Origin: Penelope pileata
Lineage: Eukaryota; Chordata; Aves; Galliformes; Cracidae
Assembly: GCA_013396635.1 (NCBI GenBank)
Contig: WBMW01000076.1
Coordinates: 284,217-348,216, forward strand
DNA: 64,000 nt
Direction: 5' to 3'
A program made the position numbers and the translations under genes. The notes below the pieces were generated by a model. That model saw nothing but the letters and a program-made list of their open reading frames with translations. It ran no database searches and was not told the origin of the DNA. Shown here piece by piece: positions 1-10,950 of the stretch; position 1 is the first letter of the stretch; the number at the start of each line of letters is the position of its first letter.

Positions 1-856
1 TGGTAGCCAGTATATGCTACTTACGAAATAAAAGCAAGAAACCACAATTGGTACTGTGCAATAACAGAATCCTGTCTATTTGATTTTTCTGCCCTAGGAG
101 TTTGAGTAGCTATTGTTTTTATGCAGGAATAGTCTTTGAATATGTATTTCAGCAGCATTATGTACTTTAGCATAAGGATTGTCATTCTGAAGTCTGCTCT
201 CATAGTCACTTTTTTCAATGGACGTTTAACTTTTGGTCGTGTGCTTGCATCTAATTGAAGAAGTGCTTATTAGACTGTCTCTGCTGATTGCTAGGCAGAA
301 AAGATGTGAATTACTACTTGTTTTTCCGGAAGTTAGTGCCAGATTCTCATCTGATGTTAACCAGTTTCTCTCTTTAAAACTGAATGGAAGTGTGCTGATT
401 TCCATCAAAGGACGGAAAGAAATCTGTAGAGGAAGCACTGAAGGACATTTCTGTCAGTGACAGAAGTGCTCCAGTGTTCCAGAAGCCCAGGAGACTTCAA
501 CAGGCTGTAGACAAGCACCTGTTTCAAAGGGAAAGTTTCAGTGACCAGTAAAGGGAATAAATGAAAATACATATGCTTCATCAGCCATGGCTTGTGAATG
601 GCTTCAGTCTTCCTTAAAAAATCAGCTACTGACTTCTGTAGTTAAATATGCCCACAAAACCATCAGAAGGAAGAATCAGAGAGATCAGAAGGAAGGGGGT
701 AAAAGGAGCAGAAACTAATCCGTTCTCTGAGAGGAAGTATGGAGAAGACTAAATATGAGACTGCATCATATATTAGAGAAAGGATTGCTGTAGTGACTTT
801 GTAGCTAAACTGATCTAGTCAAGCTGCAAGATGTCTCTCACCAGGTCTTGCAGTAC
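1..856. other. unassigned AT-rich sequence
   Basis: I recognise no gene or repeat family here. Short open frames occur on both strands but have no recognisable domain and no convincing splice context. A purine-rich patch lies near 660-740. Confidence 0.5.
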
Positions 857-2020
857 AGAATCATAGAATCATTAAGGTTGGAAAAGACCTCTGTGATCGT
901 TAGTCCAACCATCCACCTACCACCAATATTGCCCACTAAACCACGTTCCTTAGTACCACATCTACACATCTAGACTTTTCTTGAACACCTCCAGGGATGG
1001 TGACTCCACCACCCTGCTTGGAAGCCTGAGCACTCTTTCAGAGAAGTTTTACTTAATATCCAACCTGAACCTCCCCTGGTGCCACTAGAGGCCATTCACC
1101 CTCATCCTATTGCTGTTACCCAGGAGAAGAGGCCAACTGCCACCTCACCACAAGCTCCTTTCAGGGAGTGGTAGAGAGCAATAAGGTCTCCCCTGATCCT
1201 CATCTTCTCCAGACTGAACAATCTCAGTTTCCTCAGCTGTTCCTCCCAAGACTTGTGCTCAAGACCCCTCACAGCTTCATTCCCCTTCTCTGGACATGCT
1301 CCAGGGCCTCAATGTCTTTCTTGTAGTGAGAGGTCCAAAACTGAACACAGTACTCAAGATGCAGCCTCACCAAAGCTGAGTACAGGGGGATGATCACCTC
1401 CCTGCTCCTGCTGGCCACGCTATTTCTGATAACAGGCAAGGATGCCATTGGCCTTCTCAGCCACCTGGACACGTTGCTGGCTCGTGTTCAGCCAAGCATT
1501 GACCAATACCCCCAGATCCTTTAACTCCATACAGTTTTCCAGCCACTCTGCCCCAAGCCTATAGTGATGCATGGGGTTGTTGTGACCTATGTGCAGGACC
1601 CAGCATGGTGTCTAACTGTTTCCACCTGAATCATGGGATGTTTATTCTGATCCTAATCCCTGTTTTCCAGCTCAGAGGACTGAATAACCTGGGGATTACT
1701 GGTGTGACTATTAAAGACAGATATAAAGAAGGCATTGAGAATCTCAGCCTTTTTCTCATTTTCAGTGGTAATGTTCCCTGCATCCAATGCATGCAGTAAA
1801 GGTCATAGATTCTCCTTGGCCCTTCTCTTGCTGTTAATGTATTTGTAAAAACATGTTTTATTATCTTTAACAGTGGTGGCCAGATTAAGTTCTTGCTGGG
1901 CTTTTGCCTTTCTAATTTTGTCTCTGCACATCCTAGCAACATCCTTGTACTCTTCCCAGGTTGCCTGTCCCTTTTTCCAAAGATGATAAACTGTCCTTTT
2001 TTTTTTTTCATATGAGGCAC
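857..2020 (-). mobile_element. CR1 LINE, 5'-truncated, RT core missing
   Basis: The plus-strand start at about 857 is the reverse complement of the CR1 3' terminus (two ATTCTATG-like octamers), so the element runs on the minus strand. Translating the minus strand at 1269-1472 gives the C-terminal part of CR1 ORF2, with the family-typical stretch LEYCVQFW followed by a YKKDIEALEHVQRR-like block. At 1640-2020 the minus strand encodes the linker between endonuclease and reverse transcriptase, including WEEYKDVARMCRDKIRKAKA. The RT catalytic core that should lie between these two parts is absent, so this is either an internally deleted copy or two adjacent fragments. Stops and frameshifts break the frame, so the copy is not functional. 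The 5' boundary near 2020 is approximate; sequence up to 2177 stays open but does not look like CR1. Confidence 0.93.
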
Positions 2021-5000
2021 CAACACCATACACAATATGCAAGGCACCAAGTTGCTTAAAAGCCAAATTTCCCATGGCTACTAGGTCTGCAACCGTGAGA
2101 TGCTGCCAATCTGCAAGAGAAAAAAAGCTAGGGTCATCATACGTTTGTTTTCTGAGTTCAATTATCACAGGAAACACGCTTTTTCAAGACTTTCTGGCTT
2201 TGTCCTGCTGCCCATCAAGGGCTACATTAATGTATGCAGTGCCAAACCATGCGGGCCTCACAAGTAGGGCTTTTCTTGGCAGGAAAACACAGATTCTTGG
2301 TGAGGTAACCTGGGGACCACTGCTCTCACTGCATTTCTTTAAATTGGACAGGACTGTCATAGCACTGTGAAGAAATAGGCCTAGCAATCACTTGCAGGAA
2401 CCAAACACCATGGTAGATAGTTTCCATTGAGCCATAAGAGAACACATTCAAAGTTTTTATTTTACTAACCCAAAACTAATCCATCACAATTAGTTGTTAG
2501 GAAGCATTTCAGCATTGTTATGCTCCACATGGACAAGACAAAAATTCTGTCCCACAGGCAGATTAACCAAATGAAGGAGAAATTATTATAAAGTCAAACA
2601 AAATTATTTAAATTGAGGGTTTCTTGTGGTTTTTGGTTCTTGTTTTTTCCAGTTACTGAAGTGTCTTTCTCTCTTATGTGATAGCTCTTTTCATAAGACA
2701 GTAGTGTCCTATCGTGTTTCTTAGTTTTTCCTTATGTATTTTTGACTAAATGTTTTGTATTTTGAAATTAAATGTGAGAAGATTGTATCAAAAAATTATC
2801 CATGTAAGTATCTTTTAACTACTTGGCATATATTTTAAATCATTTTATGAGGTGTATAATTTACCACTTTCCTACAAAGGCAGAAGGTGAGCTGGTACCG
2901 TCACTGCCCCTCCTCTCCAGATATACTCATTTTTTCTCTTTATTTTGGATCATTCCAGAAGAATTTTATATTGTGGAGAATGATATTGATTCTGCTTTAA
3001 GCTGTAGGCTTTTCAAGTACTATGTCATGTTTATCTGTATCATATATATTTGTTGAGCCATAGATTAGATATCTGAGTGGTATTTCTCATTGCTGAAATT
3101 TAGAAGCTCTATTTGTGAAGTCTAATGAAGATGGCGAAGTGCAGGACTGCTTCGGGTCTTACATTGCCTTCTCTTCACAAACATCATGCTGAATTACCGC
3201 TGAGCAAAAAGCCACTGCAATGATATTGTAAAAGATTCATACTCTTCTATATTTTTGGAAGAGATCAATGATGTGGTAGTAAAAGGTATGAAGGAAGACA
3301 CTTTTTTATCTATGTCCTCCTTTAAAGGCTAGGTCAGGTGATAATTTTTCCTTTTATTTCTGTCAACCATACCCGTTGCTGACAAAACATTGCTCGTGAA
3401 ATGGTTGTGGATGATGTTTCTTTGCTCTTGCAATTAAAATCTCTAAATTTGTTAGACTGACAGCAGCAATAGCTTTTTCTCCACTTTCTTTAGCTGCTTT
3501 TTTTATGTACCTGCTGGGACAGTTACCATGCAACTGCTGGGATAAGATACAACATGGGCTTGCTTTTATTTTTCTCTGCTTTATATTTTAGGTTAGCAAA
3601 AGCTTAAAATGTACCCAAAGCCTTCCTAGATGAGATGGAAACTCCAGGATCTAGAGCTTTCTTGGAAGGATTTTGAGCGTTTTACCCTTACCCTGTGCAG
3701 ATCCCTGGCCCATGCTGCATCATCCATGCCCCATCTTTGAACTAAACGATTAATTATTTCTGTGCTGGCCCAGGAAGGCAGCGAGCTGATGTTGCAGCTT
3801 GCTAATGGAGTAGTGATAAAAAAGACCTTGACTTTCACTGCTTTTTTTCTTAGCCCACAAGTAACATTATAAATCATGAGGTTCCCTGTTATAATTGAAC
3901 CACAACAGGGTCTGCTAGAGGAAAGATGTAGTTCCAAGAGACTCCCCTTTCCTCACCGTGATCCAGAGATGTGTTCTTGTGTAATGCAACATCTTGCCTA
4001 TTCTCATATCACATTTAACTGCATTAGAGAGTTTAACATCTGAATGAAATAGTTGATGATCCTATCAAGGAGGGGAAAACAGACTCTTCTGACTTTCTTC
4101 TTCTGCCCTGTGTCAGATCAGCAGTGTATCCAGTCTGGTACTGCTGATATCCAGCAATAAATGTCACATTAACTGTATAACACCAGAACAGGAATATGTT
4201 AATCTCTTTACACACCAGAGTGATAAAATGAAGTGTAGTTAAAAGACAGGCCAGAGATGTTCCAAACCTCCGTTCTGCAAATTGCTGCATCTAAATATGC
4301 ACACAAACACGGTTTATATCTAAATGACTCAATCCAGAGGAAGAAAATATGATATTGCACCCCTTCCAGAGCTGTAATTACAACTAGAAACTGCATGTAA
4401 TGCAGCTGATGTGAAACCATTTAATGCATGCTGGATCAAAATGAGGGATGACTTTTTTAATGTAAAGCTCAAGAAGGAGTTAATGGGAGCCGAGGAGGAC
4501 AACCAGGGTGACCAATTCAGCTACCACTCTGATGCCCTCTGGGGAAATCTCTTGTGCAGATCCAGGTGAACAGGCTTGATTTGTAGGGTGTGAACAAAAC
4601 ATGGCCACTTTGTTGCACTGTTTTCGGCAATGAGCAGTGCTGGAGGTACAACACCGTGTCCTGGATCACTGCTCTCTGAAGGGAGAATGCTCCTCCTTGG
4701 CTTTCAGGTGTGAGCCTGAGCTGCAGCGTGGAGTCCCTGCAGACAGCCTGTGTTTGCAGATCATTTATTGCCTGCACACCCCCCTTTTGAGAGCTTGCAG
4801 GTGCCCTTCTGATAAACTCTTCTTTGCTTAACATAACACCTTTCAGACAGCCTTTGATAATAAAACCATGGAGACAGAACCCTTTTACTTTATAAAAAAT
4901 CTTTTTACAAAGTTATGTTCATGTAAATTGTAATATTCAAGAACTTTACAATCCTATGAGTTTTTATGAATATTTAAAACTGTTTTTATTTTTTTTAAAT

Positions 5001-5672
5001 TTCCCATGCATTGGAAATGTAAGGGACTATAAATTGGATTTATACTGCATGTTTGAATATTGGATGTTAAAATACTCCAAAGTTATTTGGAGTCAGGCGA
5101 GTGAAATAAACTGCCTAATACAAATGCAGTGATTTGCCTTGACACAGCTTCTTGATTCATTGGCAGTTTACAGAAGTGCGGAAAAAAGATGACACACATT
5201 TCAGATTGTTCACAAAAGTTAATAATCATCAGGTCAAAACTGTAAATTTTGACGCTAAACAAACTGATAGTAGGCATAGAACAGTATCAGATTTTGAGTT
5301 TTTTTCTTTTTTCCTTTTCTCTCTTTTTTTTTTTTTTGCTTATGTTTCTTATTTCTTTGCATTATGGGTCTCTTTTTCCTGTATCTTGTAATGTAACCAA
5401 GTCACATAGTCTGTGGGAATGTAATATGTGTTTATTTCCATCTATACTCTCTTGAACAAATCATATTCCATTTGCTTCAATTTTCTGTACTCTGCAACAG
5501 AAATTAAAAGATCCCCTGAAGTCTTCAATAAGAGTCCTATCTGCTGCTATCTCACATTAAAAACAAATAAATAAAGTTCTAGTCCATGCAAACAGAAAAC
5601 TGAAAGCAAAAGTACATTTTGAGGTGCTTAAACTACGTCCTTCATTTCCCTTCTGTTTCTTACTTATTTTAG
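2021..5672. other. unassigned AT-rich sequence
   Basis: No recognisable family over most of this stretch. A possible 35-nt open segment at 2852-2886 ends in a good donor (CAGAAG followed by GTGAGC) and would be phase-compatible with the candidate exon at 5673, but it is too short to call. The GC-richer patch at 4470-4830 might be an old repeat but has no recognisable termini. A T-rich tract occupies about 5299-5338. Confidence 0.45.
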
Positions 5673-5874
5673 TGCTGTCCTCAAAATGACTCTGCTAAAA
5701 TTTTGCAATATGCCAACAGAAAAGCAGTGCTCAGGCTTTCCAGTTCTGCAGTTTCCTGGTGCCAGTTCCTCACAGTCAACAACCAGGTTGTTGTCACTAC
5801 CTGCTTCCTTTAAACAAAACACATTTGCTTGGTCAAGCAATGTGCAAGATGAAGGACTCACAATAACCTGGAAT
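5673..5874 (+). CDS. candidate coding exon of an unidentified gene
   Basis: The segment follows a strong pyrimidine tract and acceptor (TTCTTACTTATTTTAG) and is open in one frame for 67 codons (KFCNMPTEKQCSG near the start, DEGLTITWN at the end). The exit signal is ambiguous. A GT donor after 5874 (GTAGGC) keeps phase 0 into the next candidate exon at 6045. A GC-type donor after 5878 (GCAAGT) fits the donor consensus better but gives phase 1. No domain is recognised, and the reverse strand is also open over much of the segment, which weakens the case. This could be a chance open frame. The exon reading rests on splice context and composition only. Confidence 0.27.
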
Positions 5875-6044
5875 GTAGGCAAGTATTCTTGGGGGGGAAA
5901 AAAACAGTCCAAATAAGTTATGTAGCTTCAAGATTTTAAAGAAAGGAGTGATCTTTAATATGGCTTGGCTTCTTCTGTTGCAAGAAATGAGAGCATTTCA
6001 CACACTTGGCCTCATACTGAGCCATTCTTTCTGTCTGATTTCAG

Positions 6045-6098
6045 AAGGCACCCAGTCATGGTGTGGAGGCATCCAGAGATGGAGAACTCACATGCTCT
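6045..6098 (+). CDS. candidate 54-nt coding exon
   Basis: A short segment bounded by a textbook acceptor (CTTTCTGTCTGATTTCAG) and a near-consensus donor (CTCT followed by GTAAGTTA). It is a multiple of three and open in all three frames, so the frame is not self-evident. Phase 0 reads KAPSHGVEASRDGELTCS and joins in phase to the candidate exon ending at 5874. The small size and lack of homology keep confidence low; the quality of both splice signals is the main support. Confidence 0.27.
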
Positions 6099-7831
6099 GT
6101 AAGTTACCCTTTCTGTTTGAGCATGCACACAGAATTTCAATTCAACTGTTTTTCTAGTTTGGCTATTGATTTTCACTATATATCTTTTTCTTTTTTTAGG
6201 AGATCAGCATCTTTAATGGAATATTATTTTATTTCTGTGATGGTAATCAAATTGTCTCTCATTCTTCTTACTTATAGACTAAACAAACTGCTCTTTGAAA
6301 CATGATGAAGATGGAACGCACAGCGTGAGGATGACACAGGTGTATGCAGTATTGAGAAAGAGAGGGGCAGCCACATCGCGCATGTGTGGGGTGCAGGCAG
6401 TGGAGGGAAGAGCTGACAAAAACTGCACGGGTCAATCATGGGCACTGGGAAACAGAAAGCCAACTTGACTGTACCCCTGTGAGATGCATAGGCAGTGTTT
6501 TGTTCACAGCAGCTTCACTGAGGCAGAGGCAAAAAGTGTAGCTTGGGGAAGATGCCCAGCATCATGGATTAATTAACCCTGTGTATAAGTGTTAATGGTA
6601 GATGCCAAAGACCTTAGGTCTTGCTTTACTACAGTGGTAAGTAATGGAAAAATAAAATGGATAAAATGGGAGTGATTAAAATCACTGGAGAATTTAATAG
6701 ACATTGGCTTCTGTATGCATTTCAGAAGCCAAGTTGCTGCTACCTAACAGGTGCTAATAATTGTATGATGAGACAGGCTAACAGTGATCCTTAATCACCA
6801 GCAAGAACATTGATGGTCATTAAACAAATTACCCCAGTTAGTAAGGAAACACCATGTCCAGGAGTCAGCAGAGTCAAAAAAAAAAAAGAGTTTAAATTTA
6901 CTTAGCTCTCAGCAACATGACTGGAGAAAGATAGTTAAGTATGAGTTATGGCTTCATTCCTTATACTACAGCCTGTAGCAGTGGATATTTTAATAAACTT
7001 CACTAGGAAGAAAATAAAATGGATTTTGTGAAAATACCTGAGGTGTTTTGAAGATACTGGAATCCAAGGAAATACATTTTATGGCAAACATCCCTATAAC
7101 ACAAAGAAGCAGGGGACATGTAAGTATGTAATGAATATAGAACAGGCTTGGGGAAATAAGTGCTGGTGAATCTAACAAAACTATGTGCCTTGAAATGTAA
7201 AACAGGCAAAGTATATTTCTTCTGTACAACAGTGAGCTGTAGTATGCATTTATTAGCTGTAGAATAACTGAACTCCACAACATGTTAAGTGCCAAACACC
7301 CAAAGGAATAAAATGTTTTGATTGGAAATAAATGGTCCCTCCACACAGCACAATCAAGCCTGCTAACAGCATTTGCTCTCCTTGAATTGCCTTTCAGGGT
7401 GCTGTAGAAGTGCCCACACTGTCCCAACAGGCAGCAGCCATTTGGTCAGGGATGTAATGGGATGGGAGATGGCACCATGCTGGTGGCAGTGGATAGGCTG
7501 CAGCCAGGAGATGCCACCTCTCACTCCAGCATCACCTGCATTGCTTGTGGCTGCTGTGCCAAGCAAGGCTGCGGGAAGTTCTTTGGCTCTTGGTCAGCAC
7601 AACTGGGGCTTCATCTCCTGAAAGTTGTGGAAAAGAGCACTCTCAGTCTGCTGTTCTCCAGCCCAAATCTATAACAAATCTATAACAACATTAGCTGGGC
7701 TTTATCTCCTAGGAAAGCTCAACATTTAAAAAACTCTGTGTTGTTCTCAGGGAGAGAAATTTTCAGCTAACCACTTGTTATCTTTTCCCATCTCTTCCCC
7801 TTGTAAACTTGATCAGCTTCAATGACAGTTC
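6099..7831. other. unassigned sequence
   Basis: No repeat family or gene recognised. A GC-richer stretch at about 7380-7620 carries overlapping open frames on both strands but no motif. Confidence 0.45.
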
Positions 7832-8000
7832 GCAGCATCACAGAATATCCCAAGTTGGAAGGGACCCATGAGAATCATAGAGTCCAATTCCTGGCTCTAC
7901 ATGGGACCACCCCAAATTCAAACCCTATGCCCAAAAGCTTCTTGAACTTTGGCAGCTTGGGGCTGTGACCACGGTCCTGGGGAACAGTTGTTGCTGTTCT
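7832..8000 (-). mobile_element. CR1 LINE 3' end fragment
   Basis: The plus strand begins with CACAGAATATCCCAAGTTGG, then GGAAGGGACCCATGAG and CCAATTCCTGGCTC. This is the reverse complement of a CR1 3' UTR of the subfamily with the 'gagttggaagggaccca' tail. Similarity continues through a block ending in 'cagcttggggctgtgacca' and fades after about 8000. No coding part remains. The position of the 3' octamers at the left end fixes the minus orientation. Confidence 0.85.
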
Positions 8001-10451
8001 TTCTATGATGCACCTCATCTTCATGCTCTGAGGATGTGTAGGATAACCTCACCTGGGCTGTAGAAAATAATGCTGCTACACTCTGCTACAAGCTCCACCT
8101 GAGCCCTTATGGGAGGAAAATGTCATTTTATTTTAACAGAAATCTAACCTCACTCACGTTTTCCTGCCCCGCCTCTCATAAGCACCAGGACAGATGCTTA
8201 TGACAAGATGCCAGCTCTGAGTCCTCACCATGCTTCCTGGGCTTTGCTTGCACTGGGGACTGTGGCTGGGATTGGAAGTGCCCTTTGCACTTCTGAGGAG
8301 CTGACTCTGATTGTTGCCTTTCCATCCCAATCCACCTCTGTGAGTCATTAGGAATTTCTCATTGTCCTTTCTCACCTTCTCTGAGTGACCAAGGGCCCCT
8401 GCCTGCTCTTTGTCCTCCCACCCCGATGGTTTGACCTTACTGGTGTGAGTCTTAGTTCAGGTGTGCACAGCTGTGCAGGGATGTCCATGTCCTGCTGGTC
8501 AGTGTGCCATCAACACAGGCTGCGCTTATGGCCCTTCTGTTCCTGCTGGTACCCCCACGCCCGGGCCTCTGTTCATGCCAATCTTAATGTTTCTGTTGCA
8601 GCACTCTAAAACATTTGGCAGAGATCTTTTTTGACTCCTGTCCTCACTGCTAACACCCAGGGTTATCATGAAGTGAAATGAAAGCTCAGATCCAATCTTA
8701 CCTGGCCTTGCAATTTCTAATAATTTGAAATATATCATTCAGCATCTGCCTTTGCAAAATTCAAACTATTAATAATTTCAAATGAAGGATACCTCAGGAA
8801 AAAAAAAATACTGAGCTACAGTGAATGCATATAGTGAGAGGAAGCAGAAAATGCCTGGATTCTGTGAACCGCTTCATTTAGGTCTTTGTTTTGTTACATG
8901 TCATAGTGATAGTGATTCTGCAAAATGGCTTTGATTTGATATTTTCTGTGATTATTCTTATCCCAAGCAGATGGATGTATCTTTTCCAGAGCTTTAGTGC
9001 TGCTTGGGTTTGTTGTTGGTAATTTTGAAACAGAGATTAATGTAGTTTTCTCTAAGTTTTCTCAGCCAGAAGAAAATGCACTGCAGTGCATAACTGGTGT
9101 GGATGCATAGCTGTCCAGACAGAACTCAAACAGCAAAAGCTGCAGCCTTGCTCGTTAAGGGTTTTTATGTAAATATAGCATTGATACATAAAGCAAAATC
9201 AACTCAAACTTTTAAGGGTCCATGAGTTAAAAACATCAAGTGGACTCAATAGTTTAGCAATATAAAAATCTAGTTAGTAAAAATAATATTCAAATGTCTT
9301 AGTTTTAGCTGATGTAATTCCTACATGCATTTACATACTTATAGCTACTCTGCTAGCATTTCTTCCTGCCACGTTACTGGGCTATAACAGAAAATAGATC
9401 CTGAAATGCAATACTGTGCAGCCTTTATGGCCAGGGCTGAATATTCTCTTAGTAGCAGTGTGAGATGTTTGACATTAGTTTAGAATGCAGTGTCATTTCC
9501 CAGGAGTTATGGATTAATTCTGAAAAAAAATATATACGTTGTATAAATGGTTCTTCACTCATCCATATTCAAAACAAGACTTTTAAAAGAGATTTCTTGT
9601 AGCTCATATCTGCAAGTGTGATCTCCGGGAAAAATAATTGCATTCGAAATTGCTGTTATTTGACTAGAGGCAAAATTTTAGGAATCCCACCTCTTTAAGC
9701 AAATCAGCTTGTATTTGAAATTTATTTCCAGCCTCCCAGGCGGTTATCTTTGTCAGTGCTTCAGGAAGCAAAATAATAGATATGAGCCAATAGGCACTGG
9801 ATAATAGAGGCCTCCCATAAAGACAGACTACTGTGTATGTAAACATCTCAGCAGTGCCAATATGAGTGGAAGTGTGCTGAAAGTGTTTTTGTTGTATGCC
9901 AGACAGTCTCAGATAATTATTTTCTAAGGTTTCATAAGGAGCAATGTTACTCTATTTCATGCAATTTAAGCATCCACTCTATTTTTTGTTAAAGATGCTT
10001 TTTGTGAAGCTGTATTGCACCTCTAGGTACTCTTGGAAGACAGCACAGCTGTCTTAAATTCCCTTAAAAATATAAAGAACCTCTTGAACATCTACGCCAC
10101 CTCAGAAAACTGCAAGAGTTCACAAAATGCAAATTTGTTCTCATTTTATGAGGACGAATGCATATTTTCATTTTGAACAAAGCGCAGCAATTAACAAACT
10201 CACATTTTCTAGATGAAAATAAATAGGTGGTATCTCTTTGGATGTGTAAGTCCCCCAGGTGTTCAATATGTACACCTTTGAATGAATGGATTTCCTTCTT
10301 TTTCCTTCTGAAGACTCTAGGCCAGATTCCCTACTCCCAGAAAAATGCGCTTCTGGAGCATTATTATCCTCCCATCCCTTTTTTTCCAGGAGGCAGTCCC
10401 ATACTAGAATTTATCACTTCTAGTTATTTGCACATACTTGGAATCCTCCTC
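8001..10451. other. unassigned sequence up to the assembly gap
   Basis: No gene or repeat family recognised. The 8160-8600 part is richer in GC and has short open frames on both strands without motifs. The remainder is AT-rich. Confidence 0.45.
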
Positions 10452-10736
10452 NNNNNNNNNNNNNNNNNNNNNNNNNNNNNNNNNNNNNNNNNNNNNNNNN
10501 NNNNNNNNNNNNNNNNNNNNNNNNNNNNNNNNNNNNNNNNNNNNNNNNNNNNNNNNNNNNNNNNNNNNNNNNNNNNNNNNNNNNNNNNNNNNNNNNNNNN
10601 NNNNNNNNNNNNNNNNNNNNNNNNNNNNNNNNNNNNNNNNNNNNNNNNNNNNNNNNNNNNNNNNNNNNNNNNNNNNNNNNNNNNNNNNNNNNNNNNNNNN
10701 NNNNNNNNNNNNNNNNNNNNNNNNNNNNNNNNNNNN
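10452..10736. other. assembly gap (285 N)
   Basis: An unbroken run of N. The left flank ends in CCTCCTC and the right flank starts with several TCCCC/CTCTC units, so the gap probably sits in a pyrimidine-rich simple repeat. Open frames that cross the gap are meaningless inside it. Confidence 0.99.
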
Positions 10737-10766
10737 TCCCCTCTCCCCTCTCCCCTCTCCTCCAGT
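10737..10766. repeat. (CCCCT)-type pyrimidine simple repeat at gap edge
   Basis: The visible edge of the gap consists of repeated TCCCC and TCTCC units with no purine for almost 30 bases. It would serve as an unusually long polypyrimidine tract for the acceptor used by the candidate exon starting at 10789. Confidence 0.75.
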
Positions 10767-10788
10767 CTTATGTTGGCCATTGTTCCAG

Positions 10789-10950
10789 GAAGAAGCCAGA
10801 ACTGCTGTCCATAAAATTGAAAAGAACAAAAGTGGGAAGGAGCAAGTGGCAGGAAGTTCACAACCAAAAAATCTGAGACTTCATATCTTCAAAGAAAATA
10901 AGAAAAATCTCTCAGTAATCATTCCGTTTGGTTTGTTGTCTACTGTTCAC
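10789..10950 (+). CDS. candidate 162-nt coding exon
   Basis: Open for exactly 54 codons in phase 0 at both ends. It lies between a pyrimidine-rich acceptor (ATTGTTCCAG) and a good donor (TTCAC followed by GTAAGAAA). The reading is basic and polar at first (HKIEKNKSGKEQ) and ends hydrophobic (LSVIIPFGLLSTVH). One other frame is open for only the first two thirds. No domain is recognised. An alternative acceptor 23 bases upstream would add two partial codons. Because the frame is also open back into the N gap, the true left boundary could be elsewhere. Supported by splice signals, phase and composition; no homology is claimed. Confidence 0.33.

Noticed and set aside
4470..4840. GC-richer patch with ATAAACTC near its right end, considered as a solo LTR
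   Set aside because: No matching termini, target-site duplication or recognised family; not enough to annotate.
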